Of a DNA stretch of 64,000 nucleotides, positions 13,501 to 26,500 are shown one piece after another. Origin of the DNA: Baylisascaris procyonis (Eukaryota > Nematoda > Chromadorea > Rhabditida > Ascarididae). A model generated the notes under the pieces. That model was not told the origin of the DNA. It made no database searches and was given only the letters and a program-made list of their open reading frames with translations. How positions within the stretch are numbered: position 1 is the stretch's first letter; every line of letters starts with the position of its first letter. The position numbers were made by a program, and so were the translations under genes. Location: NCBI GenBank assembly GCA_037389465.1, contig JAZARR010000164.1, positions 2,114,501 to 2,178,500 of the forward strand, given 5' to 3'.

Positions 13501-16500
13501 TACAGTTGAAACTATTTCATTATGCTTTATTAGGGTTTACTTCCTATTTCACCCACCGACTCGTTAGAAGTGCAGTTGTGGCTCATTGATGAGCTGTTTG
13601 ATGTTTGGTATGGTTGAAATGTTCAAAATTATTTCACCGAAAGAAATGAAGTCGAGGGGAAATGCGGTTTCTTTGAAATTGTGCTATAACCGTAATGGAC
13701 TTGCCGGCACAGGTTGAGATTGGTATGTGCATGAGTGCTTGCTAAGTATAGTATGCATGCAATGGGAAACACGGAAAACGGAGAGATGCGTTCTTTAAGC
13801 TTGCATCATTATTTCTTCACCCATTCTTGCCTTCCCCCTTCCCCTAGAAAACATTAAAACAAGTGTGGCTACTGTGAAAAGTGTGGTAGTATTTTTGCTC
13901 GAACGCGGGTAGTAGAAAATGTTGGACTTTCGTTAATCCATTTGTAAAAGTGAAAGGGAGGGATTAGGTAGTAGAAAGTCCTAAAGAATAGAACTTCACC
14001 TCTTGTTATCTAGTAGAAAGTCCTAATGAACAGATCTTCACCTCCTAACACTCGAAGGGTAGAGCCCTTAACTCACATTCATACGTTAGGAAGAAATCAC
14101 TGCAATGGATCAGAGTTGCACCAGGTTTCATTGTAACACATGAAACTTTGCATCCAAAACTATAAAAACCCAAACTTTCTGTTACGCTACTTGATATGGA
14201 ATTAGATTAATATTTTCTAGTAAACTATTTTCTCTGAAAGTATAGTATGGGCATGGGCATACAATGGGAAATCAACGATGTCAAAACAGTGCTGGGAAAA
14301 CATTAGAGAAGTGAGCGGAAGTTTCTGTGGAACGCATCACACTCTCGTCATCAGCGAATGGCGAAATCAAGCTGAACTTGTGCCAGCCGTCCTTAACACC
14401 TTATTTCAATTTTTTTAAATATATTCGTTCTGTCATTTAACCTCTAAATAGCTGCAATAACACGGTTTGTTGGTTTGGAATATCTGACAGAGGTGAAGTA
14501 TATATATTACAGGTGAGTGGGACTTAACTTTGAAATTAACTAAGTAATTCTTGTGGATTAGAAGGGTTATCAATTTCTTGCACTTCTCGTAAAGGTCGCA
14601 AGAAGTTTTGAGTAAGTGCTTAATCGTTGCCGATTTTTACGGAAGTAAATTCTGCTATTCTGAAGTGATTTTTAAATATTGAAGTGGGCGGCGAGGTGAG
14701 CGTTCGCGTTCGGGTACTGAGCGTTCATCATCACGACACGTTACGGCGTATGCAAGAGGGGATCGACGTGAATCGTCACGCGATGATGACATGCGCGCGC
14801 GTGGGCATGTACGTCGTACCGACACCGAAAGAGATCGTGATCGAAGCAGACATGGCAAGTGTTTGTTTGATTGTGGCTGATGTGATTTCTCTACTGTTGG
14901 AGAACGATTTCCTGGACATCCACTGAGATGGGAAGCGGTTTAGGCAGAGCGACCAAAAAGTTCGGTAAGAAAAAATTCCAAATTTGCTCCCTGAATTGGA
15001 CGTCACCAGGTGAATAAATGTGCCGCATCTTCGAGGCTTGAAGAATCGTCATTGCAATATTTCTCGACTGAGTGCTCCACTAGCCAATGCATTCGAGGAT
15101 GCGGCATCTTTGAGTTTGCGGTCTACTACATTTGGCGTGTTCAATTCAAAGAGCGAGAGAGAGAAAATCTTGATTAGTTAGTAAGCCATGAGGAATTCAT
15201 CTGGTTCGTAACAGAAGGAAAGTGTAGCTGAGAGATAAGATCAAGCTGGTATTTATTTTTGTGTAAATAAGATGTTGCTCGCTGCGCTATATTGAACGCC
15301 AGTGGTTGTTGCACGTAGAGATGTGTAAAAACTGAGAATCTTATTGATAATCCTAAGCAGTGCGCAAGCATTTCTGTGTTTATGCAAACTTTGATTAGCT
15401 TCATCTCGAGCTTATAGTCACAAGTCTGCTGTGCAAACAGGATCCTTGCTGAAAAGTGGAGAATGTAGGAAGTGAGGAAATATTCATATGGGCATGTTTT
15501 TAGGTAGCAGAAGTAATGGCGGTTTTGAGGTCCTTGCGAGATAGAGTATTCCTACTCTTCTAGTTGCCTTTGGTATTTTGAATTATGAGGGAGGATTGTT
15601 TTCCCCTCCTCCTCCCCCCTCTCGTCTGTATACGAGCCCAGTGTTAGCGGTCATCTTATCAGTCAATTTCTGGCTTTTCCCGAGATGCGTCTTCTCCATT
15701 ATGTTTTGTTTCCCTTGCTGTGTTGCTGCCTTGCTGAAGAATGAGCATGTTTTTTGTTTTTCAGTGATGCGAGATCCGTATGATTATGGGTCGTCGGGTG
15801 TACACAGCAGTCGTGATTACGAACGCCCTCGGCGTTCCGATTCGTATGGACGACATGCCGGTGAATCGGGTCATAGTGGTGCTACTTCATACGGTAAGCC
15901 ACTTTCATCACTCTTATTGGCTGTTTCGAATCGAATTATTCTGGTGAGCACCGATCTTTTCTCTTGTTGTTTATCTGTTGTGTCCTAATGTAGCAAAAAT
16001 TATGACCAACAACACAAACGTCGATGAGCTTATCGCTCATATAAGCGAGCGAATAGTTACATCATCCATTCAGAGGTGGAGAGTTTCGTTGTTGGCTACA
16101 AGGAAAGTTTGATTAATTCACTTTGTTGATCTTTTTCTTCGTCCACAAATAGCGTCAAAGTTTCATAGCTCATTTCTTTATGATGTTTTCCATAGAGTTA
16201 TTGCAATCGGGTACTATCTCCGTTATCGGTTTTTTCCATCGTTTTCGAGAGCATTTTGAATGTTCTGTTGTTTCGAAACATCGCATGATTTTTTTTTTGA
16301 AATTTATGCCTTCATACGTTATCTTTAGTGGTGTAAGTAAATGATGGGTACAGGTGCAAAGTCCTGTATGCTGCTTGATGTATGTTTGTTTATGAGTGTT
16401 TGAGTTTAGAAAGAGGTCACTGAATGAAATCAGTCGATGATCTTGTCGCATTCTCGATTGTCTGATTATCGGACATAGCGTTCTTCTCATTGAGAATGTC

Positions 16501-18553
16501 GCCTTCGTGCCATCATTGTGTGCTGAGCCAGAGCACCTCATCACGTTTGTAACGTCCACGGACATATCCATTCGATTCATCAAGACACTTGCAAGATTGT
16601 CAGAAGATATGCCCCTTGGGGAATTCCTGTACCGCTACAAGATTCGGTCAAACTCGAATGCCCGACACCATACTTCGTACTGCTCCAGTAGTCTTGGAAG
16701 CTTTAATCTCTGTTTGAAGTGGTCTTGTTCATTAGCGGACGGACGTAGCTCGAATTGTTGAAGCCGCGGTGACTGTCATGGTCAAGACTTGGGGCTGTAC
16801 CTGCGACTGTGTGCACGAGCAGTGTTCTCTTATTTGGCATCTTGACTTGGTAGATTGCATTCATGGCCTCTGGATTATGTCAATCTAAGCATCCAACGGA
16901 GACTAATGTGAAAGCTCAGACTGAGCTGGGATTTAATCAAACTGCCAAATGGAAGCAAGTCTTGTGAAGAGGAGCAGTGGACGGTAGCACACGGTGACGG
17001 CGCAAAGGATGCACAATGAGCGGAACTCTATGGCCGTTTGCAAGGCGGAAGTGTCTGGCATGAGCAAAACGAAGTACCACCATTGAAGGCAGTCACTACG
17101 GAGGAATGGCATCGTCTCGTATGGGTGCGAGCGGTGAAGCGAGCGGTGGATGGGCTTCGATGGGAGGAGGAATGTCGTCGGGAGATGCCTATACGGAGTC
17201 GTCCTCTCGCGATTACGGTACGAGCAGTGGGGGGTGGATGCAGTCATCCTCGCAAATGCAAGGTGGTGTCGGTGGTTCGGCGGCATGGCGCCCTTCACAG
17301 CAGCACAGTTTGCCATTTAATTTATTTGTGTCAATCGTTCGGTCGTCCTCTCTATCCCCGTTTTCGATCTTATTGGGTTCAGTCGAAATTTACAATCCTC
17401 CGCCGTTTCCCTCTCCTCCTCCCAATCCCATTTTCGGTGTTGCTTGGTCCATGAGGCAACGAACTTTCAATATTTCTGGTCGTTCAAATGCTTGAATGAT
17501 TTTTCTCAGTTACTATGTCGATGTGTATTTTATGTGACTGGTAACAAAGTGGGTTGGGATTCATATACTGCGATATTCCGAGCTTGTTTATCGCTGACTG
17601 ACCATTTTGGGTGAGTGATTGATAGATTTCAAGAAAATTTTGAATTGAATTGGGGATGACCATAGCCCACATCTCTCAGAATAGTAGATTTTTGAATGTT
17701 TCGAAGACGTGGCTGTGCCATTTGTCAATTGCGTTTTGTTTCATTGAAAGAAAATAAGTTTCATGCAAAACCTTGGGAGATCTCATTGATCAAATTGGAA
17801 CTTGAGGTGAGGTGGAAGGGAGGAAACGGCATTTGCGTCACTAAATTAGTGACATGACCGAATAATCAGCCAAACCACCTTGCGTTTGGAAACACTCAGA
17901 TATCAGTCGAAAATTTTTGAGTACTTTAAAAGGGCTCAAAGCAGACCGCCACCGGGAACTTGCGTAACAGTGACATCGATCGATTGGCCATCACTGGCCT
18001 TTGGATTTGTTGCGATCGTTTGCTTTGCACACATTTCAAATGAAAGGGGTATCGCAAACCGATCTAGAAAATTGATGTACAGACTGGATACAGAAATACT
18101 GCGGTCGAATTTTGTGACCTTTTGGCGAACATTCCTGTTTTCCTTTTTGCTTGTGTTTTTCTTTCATTAAAAAAGTCAATGTTATCAACAACCATCGAAA
18201 GCTGTGATAGTTGGCAGGAAATTCGTTGTTAGGGAATAGTATGGAAAAGCGCAAAAAGGTTGGATAACTTGATAGTTTCGCTGTTTATTTACTGACTGTT
18301 GTTGTGCATCTCCCGTCTATATGTCTGTGTCCGATGGCGAATCATCTGTTTATTTGACTAGCGTCCACCTAACCGGTTTGCCGGATCCAACCAGGTAAAA
18401 TTGACTGTGTTTTTAGGTGGTGATTGGTCGACAAGTAGCAGCAGTGGCTATGGTTCACATGGGACGCACTCATCCTACGAGAAGCCCTATGAAAAGACAT
18501 ATGACAAGTACGACACTTATGCAAGCAGCAAGTACTCATCCCGTCGCTACTGA
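4568..18553 (+). CDS. SAFB: SAFB-like scaffold attachment factor (SAP + RRM nuclear protein)
   Basis: Multi-exon gene for a nuclear protein expected to bind matrix-attachment DNA through SAP and RNA through an RRM, and to act in transcription and RNA processing. Exons: 4568-4723, 5548-5605, 6025-6185, 7463-7924, 9471-9653, 10243-10528, 10854-10951, 11041-11095 (tentative), 12287-12932, 14685-14860, 15765-15893, 17089-17307, 18417-18553. All phases agree and the sum is 921 residues, close to about 915 in human SAFB. Domains: SAP at residues about 19-52 (LSDLRVFELKQELEKRGLD), then the SAFB-type DEGNDPQEF; acidic Glu/Pro region; RRM at about 263-338 with RNP2 LWIKGL and RNP1 CFGFVTMV; Lys/Ser-rich linker; RGG-type repeats; Arg/Glu helix at about 620-665 (RERERIKFERERIERERLEL); RS, Gly/Ser and Tyr/Ser tail ending SSRRY, like FTRRY in SAFB. 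The intron inside the RRM has a GC donor. Long introns hold no other gene I can support. Confidence 0.9.
8912..8922. repeat. C11 homopolymer tract
   Basis: Run of 11 C on the plus strand (11 G on the minus strand) in the SAFB intron that splits the RRM, about 550 bp before the acceptor. Confidence 0.95.
13969..14051. repeat. Degenerate tandem duplication, period 42 bp
   Basis: Two adjacent copies begin with TAGTAGAAAGTCCTAA at 13969 and 14011 and continue with similar sequence (a short A/G-rich stretch, then CTTCACCTC). They sit in the SAFB intron between the exons ending at 12932 and starting at 14685. No coding role is seen. Confidence 0.7.
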
Positions 18554-20577
18554 AAACAGCGTAATGCCAGTTGATGGGATGGATCTCGTTCTGTCTGAAC
18601 CTCTCTTAATTGTTTGCTTTCCTTGTTTTTATGGCGTGTTTCTGCTGTATGTGAATATTATAATCAGTTCCACCCGTTGTTATTTTATAGGTCTTGTGTG
18701 AAAAGACAGGGGGAGGGGGCGTGTGTTTTTGCCAGAAAGCTTGTGGTAAGGAATGGGCTTGGATGAGCTACTGAAGCAGTTTGGATGATTAAGCAGTGAT
18801 AGCCTCATTTTAGCAAGGGGGACAACTGCTTCTTCCAGAATATGTGATTACTGGCTGTCACAGAAAAAGGACTGAAAAAAAGGTGCAGACTGCCACCTAA
18901 CCAGTATGTCCGTGGCTCACGCATTGATGTTTCCATTTTTGGCATTCTGCACGAGCATTTCCCAATTTGCTTGAATGAAGGTCTTTCGGAGCTGGGAATG
19001 GAAGTGGATGGTTGGGCGGTCGTGTGCTCGAGGAAGTATCTTGTCGTGCACTTTCTAGAAGGGACGGGTATCGATGAGATGAAACATTTTTTTATTGTAG
19101 GTGTTCGCTCATTTTATCCTTAGCATCGTTTCTTTTTTCTTCACGATATTTTTTGTTGCTTACTGGCATCGGCAAACAATGCTGTCTCTTAGAATTGGTT
19201 GTTGGGACGTATTAAAGTGGTAAATTATTGAGGCGTAAATGAAGGTTTCCCTGTTGTGTACTATTTGATTAGAGGTTGTATGGAATGTTGGTTCGATTTT
19301 ACATCTGCCCGTTTAAAATCACGAGATTTAAAGCATATGCACGTCACCCTGCCAGCCCCTGTCTTTTATGGCCGCATCGGGACAGGTGAGGAGGGGAAGG
19401 GCTTTCGGTAATGGTGTGCGTGCCTCTCACATTGTTCTCGGCCGCTGCAGAATTATGTAGCTATTTTGAAATGCTTTCCGTTGTTGTGTCGATCATTTCG
19501 CTCCTCTTTCCATACCCACCTGCAATATCTATCGCATGCACTCATTTGCAGCGTTAGGTTTCATTTATTGTCTTTTACCACGCTTTTCCTTGCTATAATG
19601 AACCTGTCATTTTCTCTGCTACTTGTTGTATAGGCAATTGAAATTTTGTTATGTCTGCAACAGCAGTCGCACTGAAGGAGTGGCAGACCAGTTTATTCTG
19701 TTGCAGTCACCGCTTGCATTTATAGACACCTTGCTTGGTCCCATATCCTTTTCCTTCCTCGAGCAAAAAGATGTGGAAGCCGCTCTTCAACGATCTTCTG
19801 GACGATCGCGGCAAGCTGCAGAATAGAATCTCAGTCCGCTCCTTTCGCATCGTTCAGTTCTACTAATCCCCCAGTTCAGACCTGTAGAAATAAAACACAA
19901 GTGACTTGTAGGCACAGCTGCGGTTATAGCGAGAGCTGGTCTCTTGAAAGTTTTGTTCAAGGACTCCACGTTGAGGCTTCTCGAAATCTGGGTGTGCCGA
20001 GTGTTCTCACAGAGTTACCGGTTCTCTACTCCCGAGTTTGGGAACCTTTAAGCATCGAGATCGCAAGAATTCCACCTTGGCTTTCGAAAGTCCAGAAACT
20101 CTCTAACTATCCAACCTCAGCTTCGAAGGATATCACTCTTCCCGTTGAATTCCCTCAATGACAGTGAAGAGTGCGGAACAGTGTACCCGAATGTCAACGA
20201 AAGCAATGGTTTTCGGATGTTTTTAAAGTGTGTAACACTGGAGTTCGCGAGCTCGAAGGATCTAGCAAGGTTGCGGTGGTGAGGAACTCGCTTTCTACAA
20301 ATTTTTGGGAGAACTACGACAGCTTCCTGCGTGTCGAATTCGCAGCTCAATACCCGCAACGAAATTCAGCTGCAGCTTACACATAAACGGCTCCCAGCCA
20401 TCCTCTAATATGAGGCTCCAGAGATCCTTGGTGGCACATCAAAGCTGTCCTCCGCAGTTCGAACTGCAAGGTCCCAACGTCTGCTGTGAATGCACGGAAA
20501 GGAACATGGGCAAAATATTTATACAACACCACTCTCATCTAAAGTCATAGGCAAACTTCGCTAAGGGTCACTGACGG
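18554..20577. other. Convergent intergenic region between SAFB and OSCP
   Basis: The 3' ends of SAFB (plus strand) and OSCP (minus strand) face each other across about 2 kb. There is a short protein-like frame at 19770-19826 (EQKDVEAALQRSSGRSRQAAE, then stop), but no splice context I trust. Otherwise I see nothing beyond AT-rich and mixed sequence; no canonical AATAAA lies close to either stop codon. Confidence 0.5.
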
Positions 20578-23500
20578 TCAAACCGCTGTAAGGAGCGCTT
20601 GTTCGTACTTCTTGATACGTGATGCAATACTCATGTCGACGTACCGGTCACTGATATTAACGATCAATCCACCAAGAATTGCCGGGTTCACCAATATTGA
20701 AATGTTCAGCTTCTGACCTGGCTTCGCGAACTTCTGCAGCGCTTCGCTCAGTGACTTCTCATGAGCTTTCGATAATGGCTAAAATCAACCCGATATGCTC
20801 TACACAGCGAATATTCCAACCATGAAGAAGTATACAAGGGGAATTTCTCTGATGGAATACCTCCTTCAAGTTGTGGACTACGCAATGAAAACAATGATTG
20901 TGAGGGGAAAATCTAAAGCACATGTCAGCAAAAGCTCCAAATGAGTGGGGGGGGGAATAATATAGAGTTTCCGAAACTCCTGTGCAAAAAGAAAACTGAG
21001 GGTGTAAAAGCACTGTCATAAATGCCGCACAGCAATCATGGCTTTTGGTCGGACATCTTGGACGCTCCAGAAAGATGTAACAGCTGTTTTGGGACTTTCC
21101 AAATAAGAAGAAAAAGAATATCGCAGGCTACTTTTATATGTTTGTCGCACCACATACGATACGTTTTCTTGAAATTTCGACCACCTCCCCTAAAAGTAGT
21201 CGAGGCGGCTGGCACCATCGCTTACAAAGCTGCCCACAAAAGAAAAGCGAAAATATCGCACCTCAGCCGTTGTAACCTCGACGAAGAGTTCGCCATGATG
21301 TGCACGCATTATTGATTCGAAAGTCTTCATGACGGCATTCAATTTCTTCAACCGTCCATTCTCGGCCATCAACACTGCAATTTCTTTTCTATTCAAGTCA
21401 GATATTTAAAGTACCACCTAATCGGCCATCACATAATAATCAAGCAGAGTCGATGAGCCCGCAAGACAGAGACGGGATGCGCGTGCGGTCGATTCTGGAT
21501 TGAATTAGACAGTAAGATTCGCACCCATCGCAAACATGACATACCTTCTCATCAGTCCAGGCCACACCGCGCTGTAAGCACTAAAAAAACTCAGGCGCCA
21601 CCCGTGTCATCACTTAACGATTCAACAAGACCGAAGTGCTCGGGATTCCGGATTAGGCGTCGCCGCAGCTGAACCATACTTTAGCAACCGGCCTCAAAAC
21701 GCACTAGCCACACCCACTGGTGAGGCCCTACAAAAAAGTGGCACATCACGACCTTCAGCACTTGTTCCTATATATTTGCATCACCAGTGCCTAACGAGTA
21801 TCACTGATGAAGAAGCGAAAGCATTGCCTTTGACAGGCAAATCGCCTTCTGAAAAGCTATAAAGTGTTGTGCTACGCCGACTCTTATGACCTTGCCGGAG
21901 AAGCTCTCGAAGTGCATGCTTCTGCATTCGGCTCACAGACCAACCATTCCAAAAATTACGCACTAAGAAATAAAATAACAGAATAATGACCGTGACCGCT
22001 GCCAAAGATCACCATAAGAGGTCCCGTCTTCTGTGAATCGACCGATGTAAAATTGGGTCCTTTATGCATCCGTAACGACCTAGAAATTAAATCCGATCGG
22101 TTAGAACTCATAAAAGCTTTATGGTATTTTTAAACGTCTGGAACTCGTCCTCTCGAAGATGGGTGTGAAACACGGTAGAAAAAGCCGCCATGAGGCGTAC
22201 ATTACATTCACCGAATTTCGTAGCCTTTGCTGTGGTGATTCGACCTGAGACTACCGGATGCACAGACACACACAAACACAGACACGCGACCTCGCCACAA
22301 CGCACTCACTTTGCAAACTCAACTTTGCAACAGTGCATAGGAACAACTTGCAGATGTAATTTATACAAATCCAAGATTCAAATGAGGCTGGGCTGCAGCT
22401 TTTGTCATTTTCACAATACGGCAATCCCTAAGAAGGTTCGGTTATTACGGAGGCGGCTCAAGTGACCTTTGTTCGGGACCATATATACTTCACCGAAAGG
22501 TCGGATAAGATTTCAGTTACAGAATAGTTCACTCAGATCCTGCACAAGTTTCTTGTGTGATTTTCAAAAATAGACTCTAATATGACCATATGATTATAGC
22601 GCTCGTTAGATTGGTTTTTAAGCTGCGATACAGCAGCAGTTGTGAGTGAGCGTAAGCGATGTAGCTGGGAGCGACGAGGAGCTTTATAACGTCAACGCGC
22701 ACAACGCGTGCCTGTCACAAACGTCGCATGCCTTTCCCCTCTCTCTGTCCTCTCCGTGCCACTTCTATCGTGCCACAGTGTAGCCATCTAAGTCACTACA
22801 TCATCCCCTCACCGAAACTATATAAGACCGCTCAGAAATTCCCACAGGCCCCTTCTTCATCAAATCCCGTTTCTTAATGTTGGACTGCTTGTAGAAAAAC
22901 TGCAAAGAAATGAGTACCCCAAAAACTGCAGTGGACGTGCACAGCAATCTCTCTGATACATTTCTAGGTTATGGTGAGTCATCATCGTTATTTGATATTC
23001 ATTAAACATCCGCGTAAATTTGGGTTCGAAAGTGATTCAAAGGAAGCGATCGAACGATCAAGACTGACTACCACTGCTCCACTTGACATGGGCTTTTTGC
23101 GCAAACTTTTCCTTCCTTTCACTGTGCTGGCATCATCCTACGAACCGCAGAGAGAATAAATTCCGCTCCGATCACTAATAGCCAAATATGTATCGAAAAC
23201 GAAGGTCCTACATTGGTATCATAGACCAAACTTGATCCCAACACTTGCATGTGAAATATTTGAAGACGAAGATGGGCCTCGTCATGCATGTTGTGCATAT
23301 AAAAACATATTAGAACAGGAGATGGAATTGAAACACTCGCTTGGACTGCTTCATAAACTCCACTTAAATATTACACTGAGTATCACACCCCCTCATTCCC
23401 AGTGGGCTCACAGCTTCTAAGATTCATAACAGCAAAAAGAAGCCATTTTCCCTTCATATGCCAAACTACACAAATACATAAACTACTCTATCTCCTGAAT

Positions 23501-26500
23501 CGGAAGATACCTCCCTTCGAAGAACAAGGAAGTGCACCAGTGCAAAACTAACTGTACCAACATTGTTCTCGAGAAAGCAACATTTAAGCAATTAACCACG
23601 AAACTATGACTAAAATTTTCAATTTAAAGGGTCGTCGCTCTCAATGCCGCATATGACAACATCAGAATCAACGTTCTGCACAAGCAATTATTACCCAAGC
23701 CTATTAGCTGCTTCCGTTTTTGGCATTCTCAACGTCTTCTTCTCTTTCGCCATTACAGCTAATACCATCCTACAACTCCTTGCCGGTAAACTTTAACATT
23801 TCCATATGCTTTCTCAGGTAGACCTGAACACGGCTAATTCTGTGCCCTATTAGATGTCAGAGGCAGGAATGGGACGGTGAGAAGGAGGAGTGGGGGGAAG
23901 ATGAGGGGCAGAGAAGAAAAAGGAAAGATGAATAGGATGAACAGGAGGAAAAAGACAGAGTGAAGTTGCGTTTCGCCAACTGCTTAGTTAATCCATCCTT
24001 TTCTCAACAAAAACAAAGCAAGTAAATTTTTAGGATGGGCAACTTTGTTACTTTCGCTTATCTGCTATCAGTGGTTCGACCTGCACGGCACAAAAATGAC
24101 TCGCAGAGAGGTAATCCGATTCAAATTCAATAAACAATCTATACATCAACTAGGTGTCGCCACAAGTGTGCAACCCAACTCGTAGAAGCGACCTTACATA
24201 AATTCATTTAATGCTTTAAACTCCTAACCACAGCCCAAGTGAACACTACAGTAGTACTATGTTCTCCCTCATAGAAGCAAATTGACAATAGCGAACTCCT
24301 ACGTATAGCTCTCTATATTTCACCGAGAGTTGCTTGATTGGTAGTCTGCTTAAGTGTCAGGCCAACTTGTGGACATAAACAAATGAAAGCTCAACTCCTC
24401 GTTAATATTCAACATTTCTGATTGAATCCCACTAGGAAGGTGAAGATGAACCTCAGCTCCATATAAAATGCGGTTAATAACCTTTTCGACTAGAAATAAA
24501 GCAGTCGACAACATTTGACAAAATGACAAATTCGCTATAAAAAACTACAAATGAAAGCAGTCAGAATATCTGACAAAATAACAAATTCGCTATAGAACTC
24601 ATTAAATGCGTTATATAAATATCCCCATCATTTTTAACTGTCTCCAAAAAATTTATGGATGGAAAAACATCATTCTGAAATAGTTTCAACTGCTTTACTA
24701 ATTTTCAGCATGTATATTTTGATGAAGCAAACCTACTACGAACCAGCGAACGGCTTGACTTCAACCTCCCTCCGGTTATTGAAGATTTGACGCCTGGTGA
24801 CATACCTGGTAAACTACCCTAGTTATGTTTCTCTATTCTACTTCCTGAACTAGAGTGGGAGGAAAGAAAGATGGGGAAGAGAAGGAAATTCAGGAACCAG
24901 GGTCTCTGACATTACTTCCGAAGTCTAAATTTGCGCTCCTTCACCTCCAATTCCCTTTGAAATCTCCAGTACCGCAAGTGACGAAAGATACGTTTGTTTC
25001 TTATATGGGCAACTTCACCAACCCTCTTCCCTCAACCTCAGTTCAAATTTGGTCATCTAACTGCAAGCAGAACAAACTTTTGTAACTATGAGCTCAGCGC
25101 TCCCAACACATGTGAATTTCTGGTCGCCTCTTCCCCCTCGAAGCTCGTAGAGATGATATTCTCCTCTTTTACTTCGGAATATTTTTTTAGAGGAATTCTT
25201 CAGCGGCAAGAAACTGTTGACTCTGTAGTTTACGTCTTACATATCTTAACGTTTAACTGGATGCGCCACTGGTACTGAATTGACGTTCCGCCGTCGCCAG
25301 CTGCCCACTTCGGGCCAAGCTTGATGGTCGATGCCGAGCATCGGCCGAGTTCGACGGGCTTCAGATTTACGCATAACGAATGAAAAACCTGACTTTTAGC
25401 CAACTGTCATCTTTCGCCTCGTTTCCTTCTGCACGAATATAATGCATGCGGAATGAAGCGATGTGAAAGAGAAGCACATTATTTGCAAAGTAATAAATAG
25501 TCATAGAGTTTTACAATGTTATCTGCAAGACCGAAGAACATCAAATAATCTTTCATAGAACAGCAAAATCTTAGCTAGATTAGCAACGTTTACGAAGCAT
25601 GCAAGGAAAGTCTATCAAGTCAATCTGAACTGAAGGAAATTGAGGAGTTCGTGTCATATCGTGAAAACGTTTAGTATTTTTCCAACTCTTCATGGAAAAT
25701 TTTTATTCCCCCCCCCCCTTTTCACGAAACTGTGCTCGTATGACTGCAGGTTGACGCTGCTGCTTATGGATTGCGTGTTTCCCATCGGAGTCTGAACAGA
25801 GGGTGGGAGGAAGGTATGGGAGGGGGAAGAGGAATTGCTTCTGTGTGGTTTCTATCTATTGCTAATCAAAAACATATGGTATCAATCATTTTTCCTGACG
25901 TCACATTTATCATTCAGGACACTTCCCTCCTTCATTCTTGGCCCGATAAAATAGCGCTACTTAATGATTCTGTACTCACGTTAATGCAGTTGCTAATAGA
26001 GCTCCGATATCCTAAAGGAAATATGAGTAACTCCTCCTGTCTCTTCCAAATGCTGGCAGAGAGGAGGAATGAGTTGTTCCGTACAATATTAGCGAAAGAA
26101 TTAGAGACAAATAATGCGTGCATCTCCCTGTCGAGAAATACTAATACCAAAAATTGAAGGCACATTGTGGAACAAATTTCGGGTATGTGCTCCCCCTCTT
26201 TCTCCCTTGCATGTTGACTTCCTATTGGACCTGCTTCCAGCAGCAAATAGCCTTACAGTAGCATGTACAGGTCGCGAACAACTGTTAAATTGCTTGTTAA
26301 TTTAATATGACTATTGATCGGTTTCAGAGTCACGTAAACCACTGCTGCAACAACTCTTCCGCGATGAAAAAGATGAAGAGATGCAAAAGGTTGTAATTCC
26401 ATATAAATATTCTTAGGTTTCAAATGATCACCTTAAAATAAAAATATCAGGATCCAAATAAAAATTTAAGTTACTCGGAAAATTCCAATTTTTAATGTTA

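Noticed and set aside
16170..16761. Open frames on both strands in a SAFB intron
   Set aside because: The flanking SAFB exons join in phase without them, and no splice sites frame a cassette whose length is a multiple of three.
23160..23420. Open frame reading IPTLACEIFEDEDGPRHACC
   Set aside because: It looks protein-like, but it lies between exons 1 and 2 of the nested gene and cannot be joined in phase at both ends; the 23630 exon gives a fully consistent model without it.
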